Source: CAG-411 sp963643465
GTDB taxonomy: Bacteria; Bacillota; Clostridia; Lachnospirales; Lachnospiraceae
Direction: 5' to 3'
DNA length: 64,000 nt
Assembly: GCA_963643465.1 (NCBI GenBank)
Contig: CAVIJT010000002.1
Span: 186,001 to 250,000 of the forward strand
Under the pieces are notes generated by a model that saw only the letters and a list, made by a program, of their open reading frames with translations, did not search any database and was not told the DNA's origin. This document shows positions 58,177 through 64,000 of the stretch, in pieces (the stretch's first letter is position 1; the number at the start of each line of letters is the position of its first letter). The translations under genes were made by a program, and so were the position numbers.

Positions 58177-60807
58177 TTATAGAACACTTCTTAACTTTTC
58201 CAATACATCTACATATTTTTCAAACACTTTTGCATGATGTTCTTCTACATACTCCCAATTATTCTCTTTACATGCCATTTCCAGTTGCTTTGCCTGTTCT
58301 GATAAATCACACAACCCGATGGTAAGAGACGTACTTTTTACTCCATGAATCAAAATCTGATAATTTGCAAGATCCTTCTCCTCAAAAAATGCAGAAAGCT
58401 TTTCGGAAAAATCCTGTTCACAATAGCTTTCCACTGCAATCTGATAAATAGACTCATCGTTTGCACAATACTCCATTCCTGCTGCAATATCCACTTCCGG
58501 TAATACTTGTTTTAACTGTTCAATCATGGTCAATTCCCCCTTCTTCTCTGAACTATCTTCCTCACTAAGATTCCGTTTCTCCTTTGGAAGATATTTTATG
58601 ATCATACTTTCTAAAGCACAACCTTCCACCGGCTTTGAAAGATAATCTACAAATCCTGCCTGCAAATACATGTCTTTTACACCAGCAAGAGCATTTGCTG
58701 TCAACGCAATGACTGGCGTATGAATATTCAAACTATCCGTCATTTCCATCATATGTTGCAGTGTCTCTACACCATCCATTTCTGGCATCATGTGATCCAT
58801 AAATATAATATCATATCTTTTTTCTTTTACTTTCTGGAGACATTCCTGTCCACTTCTTGCTATATCAATCTGAAGTTTTGTCTCTTTCAACAGACATTTC
58901 ATTACCACTAAATTCATATCCACATCATCCACCACCAAAATGGATGCCTCAGGTGCTTCAAACTGCTTTTGGTAAACCTCTGTCTGTTTTGTCCCCTCTT
59001 TACCGTCCCCTTGAAAGCCTCCCATTGGTTGGGAATCTATAATTTTTTGTGGCACTTTAACGGTAAAGCAAGAACCTGTCCCATATGTACTCTGCACACT
59101 TATCGTTCCACCCATTAACTCAACCAGTTGCTTTGTAATTGCAAGTCCCAAACCAGTTCCTTCAATGGCTTTGTTTTTCTTTAAATCCATTCTTTGAAAT
59201 GCCTCAAAGAGTTTATCAATGTATTCTTCTTTCACACCAATTCCGGTGTCTTTGACAGCCACCTGCAATTGTAATACCCCATCTTCTATGATGTGTCCAT
59301 CAAATTCCAGTGTAACCGTTCCCTTCTTTGTATATTTAATAGCATTTGTAAGAAGATTTATGATAACCTGCCGAACACGAAATTCATCTCCACACAATAC
59401 ACTTGGTAAATTTTCATTATTTTTTACCAACAATTCCAATCCTTTATCGTTGGCACTTGAACAAACCATCATATAACAATCATACAATAATTGCTCTGCC
59501 TTATATTCTCCTTCTGCCAATTCCATCTTTCCAAATTCTATTTTAGATAAATCCAAAATAGAATTCACAAGAGATAACAAGGTTTTACTGGCAAACTGAA
59601 TATTTTGAGAATATTCCACCACTTCTGGTTTCTCCGCTTTTCGCAAAATCATTTCATTCATACCCATTATTGCATTAATAGGAGTCCGAATTTCATGTGA
59701 CATATTGGATAAAAATGCAGATTTTGCCTGATTGGCTTTATCTGCCTCTTCTTTTAACTCCTGCATCTGCAAAATTTGCCGTCTCTCTTTTGTCAAATCC
59801 ACCAAAAGTAAATAATATCCCTTGCACTTATTATCTTCTATTACATCATTAACAGAAACATTAAATACTTTCCCATTTAATTCCACTTCACATTCTTCCC
59901 GATTCATGAGTTTGTTCACTAGCTCATCTTCTATAATATGTTCTTTGATAATGGAATCTCCATGTTCCAACTTGCCGATTTTAGGAACCAATGCCTTTGC
60001 ACTGTCATTTGCACCAATAAAGCGATACTCTTTGTTTACAATCACAACGGGTTCTTTCATTTGCCGCACAATGTCTGCATAGGCAACATACACATCTTCC
60101 AAAATACGCATATACACCACAGCAACAAACAGAATTGCACATGTAACAGCCGTAGATGCTGGAACTGGATCATAGGATTTTAATATACCAGAAATAAGAC
60201 CTATATAGGATATATTGGGAAATAGTAACGCAAGAACAATAATCCCATACTTTTTTGTCATTATTTTTGTTCTTGCATTTATCATTTTCCAGATGGAAAT
60301 AAATAAACCAATCATCAGTTCCAACAATATTTTACACATTCCTATATAGTACAAAATTCCTCTGCCCAATATTAATTTTACAGTCCCACCAATCACCTGA
60401 TATTCCACACTTGTATAATACACTGTCGTATATTCCCAAAACCACACGCCCAGTAGCATACAAGTATCTATTCCAATAATTGCCACCTTCATTGCCTTTG
60501 GTAATTTCCTATTACAATATGCCAGTACAAAAAGCATAGAAGCAGTAGACACATAAGCAGCACCAATATATTCTGCCTTTAATGCAATACTTGCTTCACT
60601 CACATTTTTAGACTGTATTACCAATAAATATCCTGCATTCTGTATCAGTGCAAGAAAAGAAGCCACCAATAGCCATTGCGTTACCTCATTCACTTTTTTT
60701 GATAAAAGTGTTATTACAAAAATGGCACACATGAAAACCATGAATGCTTGAACTATAATCGGTGCCTTAGAAATCTCTTCTATAAATGCAACGTGTCTAT
60801 CCCCCAT
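58177..60807 (-). CDS. Hybrid sensor histidine kinase/response regulator with Hpt domain
   Basis: 876 residues. Seven or eight N-terminal TMs (to about 230), a PAS-like segment (VAYADIVRQMKEPVVIVNKEYRF-type start), a HisKA helix with SHEIRTPINAIMGMNEMI, an HATPase (NLLTNAIKYTKKG; GTGLGLAITKQL), a receiver (ILVVDDVDMN; IIFMDHMMPEMDGVE; YLSKPVE) and a C-terminal Hpt with the His in LIHGVKSTSLTIGL. This is a complete phosphorelay in one chain; the output regulator is elsewhere. It is monocistronic. Confidence 0.92.
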   Translation of the reverse strand: MGDRHVAFIEEISKAPIIVQAFMVFMCAIFVITLLSKKVNEVTQWLLVASFLALIQNAGYLLVIQSKNVSEASIALKAEYIGAAYVSTASMLFVLAYCNRKLPKAMKVAIIGIDTCMLLGVWFWEYTTVYYTSVEYQVIGGTVKLILGRGILYYIGMCKILLELMIGLFISIWKMINARTKIMTKKYGIIVLALLFPNISYIGLISGILKSYDPVPASTAVTCAILFVAVVYMRILEDVYVAYADIVRQMKEPVVIVNKEYRFIGANDSAKALVPKIGKLEHGDSIIKEHIIEDELVNKLMNREECEVELNGKVFNVSVNDVIEDNKCKGYYLLLVDLTKERRQILQMQELKEEADKANQAKSAFLSNMSHEIRTPINAIMGMNEMILRKAEKPEVVEYSQNIQFASKTLLSLVNSILDLSKIEFGKMELAEGEYKAEQLLYDCYMMVCSSANDKGLELLVKNNENLPSVLCGDEFRVRQVIINLLTNAIKYTKKGTVTLEFDGHIIEDGVLQLQVAVKDTGIGVKEEYIDKLFEAFQRMDLKKNKAIEGTGLGLAITKQLVELMGGTISVQSTYGTGSCFTVKVPQKIIDSQPMGGFQGDGKEGTKQTEVYQKQFEAPEASILVVDDVDMNLVVMKCLLKETKLQIDIARSGQECLQKVKEKRYDIIFMDHMMPEMDGVETLQHMMEMTDSLNIHTPVIALTANALAGVKDMYLQAGFVDYLSKPVEGCALESMIIKYLPKEKRNLSEEDSSEKKGELTMIEQLKQVLPEVDIAAGMEYCANDESIYQIAVESYCEQDFSEKLSAFFEEKDLANYQILIHGVKSTSLTIGLCDLSEQAKQLEMACKENNWEYVEEHHAKVFEKYVDVLEKLRSVL

Positions 60808-60884
60808 ACACTACACCACCTCGAAACCCAACCCATTTTTTTACATTTTATCATATTTTCCCCATTTTAGACAAGACTATATAG

Positions 60885-60932
60885 AAAAAACTGCTAAAAA
60901 CAGGTGTTTTTCCTAATTTCTGGCAGTTTTTA
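60885..60932 (-). terminator. Terminator after thrS
   Basis: AAAAAACTGC and GCAGTTTTT enclose a second pairing AAAAACA/TGTTTTT; T run on the minus strand. Confidence 0.75.
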
Positions 60933-60939
60933 TCTATTT

Positions 60940-62700
60940 CTATTTGTAACTCTTATTTTGAATCTTTTCTGTTACCATGCTTATAAATTCATCTACAGAA
61001 ACCGTTGTAGTCTCTTTTTCACCATGCAAACGGTAAGTAACTGTCTTTTCATCCTTCTCGTTATTACCAAGCACTAATAAATATGGTACTTTCTGCATCT
61101 GGCCTTCACGCATACGATATCCAAGTTTTTCTGAACGATCGTCAAGCTCTACTCGCACATTGGCGTCGTCCAATGCCTTAAACACTTCTTTGGAATATGC
61201 CAATAACTCTTCATCATCGTTCTTTACAGGCAATACTTTCACCTGTACAGGTGCAAGCCATAAAGGAAGGTTTCCTTTTGTTTCCTCTAAAATGTATGCC
61301 ATAAAACGGTCCAAAGAACCTAAGATTGCTCTATGAAGAACAACTGGTGTCTTTTTCTGGCTATCTTTATCAATATATCCCAACTGGAATTTTGCTGGTA
61401 AACAGAAATCTAACTGACAAGTTGACAATGTATATTCATTACCAACGGCAGGTTTTACATTTACATCCAACTTAGGACCATAGAATGCAGCTTCTCCAAT
61501 TTCCTCTGTATAAGGAATTCCAATATCATTCATAACTTCTCTTAAAGCATTTTCTGCAGTATTCCACATTTCATCATCCTGATGATATTTCTCTGTATCT
61601 TCTGGATCTCTAAGAGACAATACACAACGGTAATCTGTAATATTGAAATCTTTGTAAGTTTCAAAAATCAAATCAACCACTTTTTTAAACTCGTCCTTAA
61701 TCTGCTCAGGTGTTACGAATAAATGGGCATCATTCTGACAGAAATGTCTTCCTCTCTCAATTCCCTTTAATGTTCCACTTGCCTCAAAACGGAAATCATG
61801 TGCAATCTCACCAATACGGATTGGTAAATCTTTATAAGAGTGCATTCTGTTTGCATAAATCATCATATGATGTGGACAGTTCATAGGTCTTAATACGAAG
61901 GACTCTCCTTCCACTTCCATTGCAGGGAACATATTTTCCTTATAATGATCCCAGTGACCAGAAGTTTTATACAAATTAACAGTACCAACACAAGGAGTCA
62001 TTACATGATGATATCCTAATTTTCTCTCTTTCTCCTTAATGTAGTTCTCTAATTCCTGCCATACGGTATATCCTTTTGGTAAAAACATTGGTAAACCTCT
62101 TCCGATTAAGTCATCTACCATAAACAACTGCATGTCCTTACCAATCTTTCTGTGGTCACGCTCTTTTGCTTCCTCTAACAACTGTAAATGCTCTTCTAAC
62201 TGTTCTGGAGTAGGGAAACATACTCCGTAAATTCTCTGAAGCACTTTGTTCTTGCTGTCGCCCTTCCAATATACTCCGGAATGCTTTACTAGCTTAAAAT
62301 ATCTACAAAGTTTTACATTGTCCACATGAGGTCCTCTACACAAATCTGTAAAGTCTCCCTGGTCGTAACAAGTAATTTCTCCATCTTCCAAGTTTGAAAT
62401 CAAATCTAATTTGTATTCGTCATCCTTAAACTGTTCCATTGCTTCAGCTTTAGAAAGCTCACGACGTATAATTTTCTTTCCACTCTTGCAGACTTTTTTC
62501 ATCTCTTTCTCAATCTTCTGCAAATCTTCATCGCGGACTACATCTTCTCCTAAATCAATGTCATAATAAAAACCTTCTGAAACTACAGGTCCTACCCAAA
62601 ACTTTGCCTGTGGATATAAATGCTTTACTGCCTGTGCCAATACATGGGCGCAAGAATGATTCAATGTTTTTAACGCTTCATCTTCCTTAAAATCTACCAT
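60940..62700 (-). CDS. thrS: Threonyl-tRNA synthetase lacking the TGS domain
   Basis: 586 residues from ATG 62700, which follows AAAGGAGAG. The protein starts directly in the editing domain (LNHSCAHVLAQAVKHLYP, with the HxxxH metal-type motif). Class II catalytic motifs follow: FRFEASGTLKGIERGRHFCQ region (motif 2), MNCPHHMMIY (Zn Cys) and LGSLDRFMAYILEE (motif 3), then the anticodon-binding domain. The usual ~60-residue N-terminal TGS domain is missing. Expression is controlled by the upstream T-box leader. Confidence 0.96.
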   Translation of the reverse strand: MVDFKEDEALKTLNHSCAHVLAQAVKHLYPQAKFWVGPVVSEGFYYDIDLGEDVVRDEDLQKIEKEMKKVCKSGKKIIRRELSKAEAMEQFKDDEYKLDLISNLEDGEITCYDQGDFTDLCRGPHVDNVKLCRYFKLVKHSGVYWKGDSKNKVLQRIYGVCFPTPEQLEEHLQLLEEAKERDHRKIGKDMQLFMVDDLIGRGLPMFLPKGYTVWQELENYIKEKERKLGYHHVMTPCVGTVNLYKTSGHWDHYKENMFPAMEVEGESFVLRPMNCPHHMMIYANRMHSYKDLPIRIGEIAHDFRFEASGTLKGIERGRHFCQNDAHLFVTPEQIKDEFKKVVDLIFETYKDFNITDYRCVLSLRDPEDTEKYHQDDEMWNTAENALREVMNDIGIPYTEEIGEAAFYGPKLDVNVKPAVGNEYTLSTCQLDFCLPAKFQLGYIDKDSQKKTPVVLHRAILGSLDRFMAYILEETKGNLPLWLAPVQVKVLPVKNDDEELLAYSKEVFKALDDANVRVELDDRSEKLGYRMREGQMQKVPYLLVLGNNEKDEKTVTYRLHGEKETTTVSVDEFISMVTEKIQNKSYK

Positions 62701-62759
62701 TTTTCTCTCTCCTTTTATAAGTATCACTTAGGTGTTTGCATACGCATAAACAACAGGTT

Positions 62760-63036
62760 TAGAAAAAAAGCACCCTCTACATATGCGTCTACACATATCT
62801 AAGGGTGCTATTCTATGCACGGTTCCACCTTAATTTTTCTCTTCATTGACAGCCTGTAACGCAAGCAATGCGGTCATGTTTTGATATTCTCTCCCCACGA
62901 CAGCTCAGGAATGGTTTTCCTATATACTTTCCATAAACAACTCCCACCAAATGTTGTTCTCTCTGCATGTTCCATATATGGTACTGTTTCCGTCATCGCC
63001 ACTCTTATTTGGGACAGCTTATTCGCCGTCACACAC
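62760..63036 (-). promoter_or_regulatory. T-box riboswitch leader of thrS
   Basis: The minus-strand leader contains the T-box core AAGGTGGAACC (62821-62831), followed by the terminator hairpin GCACCCTT.../...AGGGTGC (62770-62808) and seven T. About 200 nt upstream form stems I-III. Uncharged tRNA-Thr should pair with the bulge after the T-box core and favour antitermination. I could not assign the specifier Thr codon with certainty. Confidence 0.92.
62770..62808 (-). terminator. T-box attenuator hairpin
   Basis: GCACCCT (62770-62776) pairs with AGGGTGC (62802-62808), with further pairing CATATG/CATATCT-like inside, and a T7 tract on the minus strand. It is the default terminator of the thrS leader. 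Confidence 0.88.
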
Positions 63037-63042
63037 TTTACA

Positions 63043-63071
63043 AACATACCATATTTTCTAAAAAAAATCAA
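63043..63071 (-). promoter_or_regulatory. Promoter of the thrS leader
   Basis: Minus-strand -35 TTGATT (63066-63071), 17-bp spacer, -10 TATGTT (63043-63048). Transcription would begin near 63036. Confidence 0.55.
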
Positions 63072-63097
63072 CCTGCTATATCATTTTTTCATTTTTA

Positions 63098-64000
63098 TTA
63101 TTTAGGCAAAACAATAGAAAAGCAATTTCCCGATTCTTTTACATGTAACCGCATATATCCTCCCTGCTTTTCCACAATCTCCTTTGCCAAATACAATCCA
63201 ACGCCAATTCCCTCTTTTTCCCGCTGCTGTTTTCCCCGATAAAATCGTTTAAACACCAGATGTCGCTCCTCTTTTACAATGGGTGCATTCGCGTCTTTTA
63301 CCATGATTTCCACAAACATTCCATAATTTTTCGTCTGCAATAGAATCGGATTTCCACTGGTCCCATATTTCACTGCATTATCCAATAAATTATATACCGC
63401 TTCACTGGTCCAGTTTGAATCATGACAAAGAACCACCTCTTCTTCCTGTTTATATACGATTTCCATATGCTTGCTTTTTGCCATTCCATATACACTTTTT
63501 AACGCCCGAAGCAATGTCTCTGAAAGATTTTGTTCCTGCACATGAAGTTTTATAAGCCCACTCTCCAATCTGGACATTTTTATAAGCCCCTCTGTTAAAA
63601 ACTGCAATTTGTCAATGGTAGCTTGCAAAATATTCATATATATCTCCCTGTCACTTTCAGACAAACTTTTGTCCTGTAACAATTCACCATACATTTTTAA
63701 ATTTGCAATCGGTGTCTTTAACTGGTGTGAAAGATCAGAAACTAACGTTTTTATTTTTTCATGCTCTTTTTTCTCCTGCTCTCTTTGCTGTTGTAAAATC
63801 CCAGACAAACGGAAAATTTTGCTTTGCAGTTTCGATGCCAAATTTTCTTTATTTTCCTCAAACACAGCACATTTTTCTACTCTCATCAGGTTATCCAGTG
63901 CCAAGTCTAATTGTAGTACCAATTCTCTGGTAAATGTTCGATTGATTTGATTTTGCACCGAAAGAAGCACACAGAACACACTACACCCTGCCATTATAAA
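63098..64000 (-). CDS. Sensor histidine kinase (N-terminus beyond window edge)
   Basis: At least 300 residues; the frame is open to the window edge, and an internal ATG at 63994 lies within a hydrophobic segment (MAGCSVFCVLLSV), so the true start is probably outside. HisKA: SDLSHQLKTPIANLKMYGEL with the phospho-His. HATPase: YNLLDNAVKYGTSGN and KEGIGVGLYLAKEIVEKQ. Small OmpR-type kinase; its response regulator is expected just outside the right edge. It ends upstream of the thrS promoter. Confidence 0.9.
   Translation of the reverse strand, partial: FIMAGCSVFCVLLSVQNQINRTFTRELVLQLDLALDNLMRVEKCAVFEENKENLASKLQSKIFRLSGILQQQREQEKKEHEKIKTLVSDLSHQLKTPIANLKMYGELLQDKSLSESDREIYMNILQATIDKLQFLTEGLIKMSRLESGLIKLHVQEQNLSETLLRALKSVYGMAKSKHMEIVYKQEEEVVLCHDSNWTSEAVYNLLDNAVKYGTSGNPILLQTKNYGMFVEIMVKDANAPIVKEERHLVFKRFYRGKQQREKEGIGVGLYLAKEIVEKQGGYMRLHVKESGNCFSIVLPK

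Noticed and set aside
1..64000. CRISPR arrays, rRNA and tRNA genes
   Set aside because: No regularly spaced repeats and no recognisable rRNA or tRNA gene were found on either strand.

Overview
The window looks like chromosomal DNA from a low-GC, spore-forming, anaerobic Firmicute, most likely a Lachnospiraceae-type clostridium. Four things point there: a complete six-gene Rnf complex, spoIIID, typical clostridial control elements (a THF riboswitch on folT, a T-box on thrS), and strongly A/T-biased codon use. Genus cannot be fixed from sequence reading alone. Most genes lie on the minus strand and nearly every unit ends in a visible hairpin terminator.

Left edge (1-2.2 kb): a plasmid or ICE-type maintenance module, parM-parR-repA, with repA cut by the window edge. 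It abuts the last third of a polysaccharide deacetylase gene whose 5' part is missing, so the join near 2220 looks like the end of an integrated element. 2.6-7.8 kb: a TetR regulator divergent from an MMPL/RND exporter and a secreted heptad-repeat partner, with a near-perfect palindromic operator between them. 7.8-10.1 kb: nadB-nadC. 10.2-12.6 kb: rpmG-secE-nusG-rplK-rplA, terminated directly after rplA. 12.8-15.7 kb: an orphan FliD-like protein and an AraC regulator whose receiver domain lacks the phospho-acceptor. 15.7-20.9 kb: rnfCDGEAB, in which RnfE carries a Cys-rich tail.

21-31.5 kb is housekeeping and metabolism: a secreted CHAP-like protein, spoIIID with a sigma-E-like promoter, a YprB-like exonuclease, pepT, thrH, a G1P dehydrogenase preceded by a ~220-bp multi-hairpin element, folT with a THF riboswitch, a DUF4130/radical-SAM DNA repair pair, and a DUF4422 glycosyltransferase. 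31.7-33.2 kb holds a small three-gene ExbD-ExbB-ExbD-like cassette, unusual in a Gram-positive, followed by a Cys-rich protein of possible spore-surface type.

34.2-44.5 kb: an ABC exporter, a methyl-accepting chemotaxis protein, an AgrC/AgrA-type (GHKL/LytTR) two-component pair, a BspA-type leucine-rich-repeat surface protein and a DUF4846 lipoprotein. A diverged copy of the chemotaxis-gene 3' end lies 4 kb away, beside the LRR gene. 44.7-48.8 kb: MarR/flavodoxin redox genes, then a gene graveyard (truncated DUF1016 nuclease, truncated XRE regulator, decayed membrane protein) and a ~330-bp near-perfect palindromic MITE-like element.

48.8-54 kb: a four-gene ABC-2 exporter with its own GHKL/LytTR pair. 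Its promoter carries 13-bp direct repeats spaced exactly 21 bp and overlaps the terminator of the upstream two-component operon. 54-64 kb: an NSS transporter, an acyltransferase and a D,D-carboxypeptidase whose stop codons share one terminator loop, a hybrid histidine kinase, thrS under a T-box, and a histidine kinase cut by the right edge. The candidates for less-described biology are the Exb-like cassette, the two structured repeat elements, the RnfE tail and the overlapping terminator/LytTR promoter.
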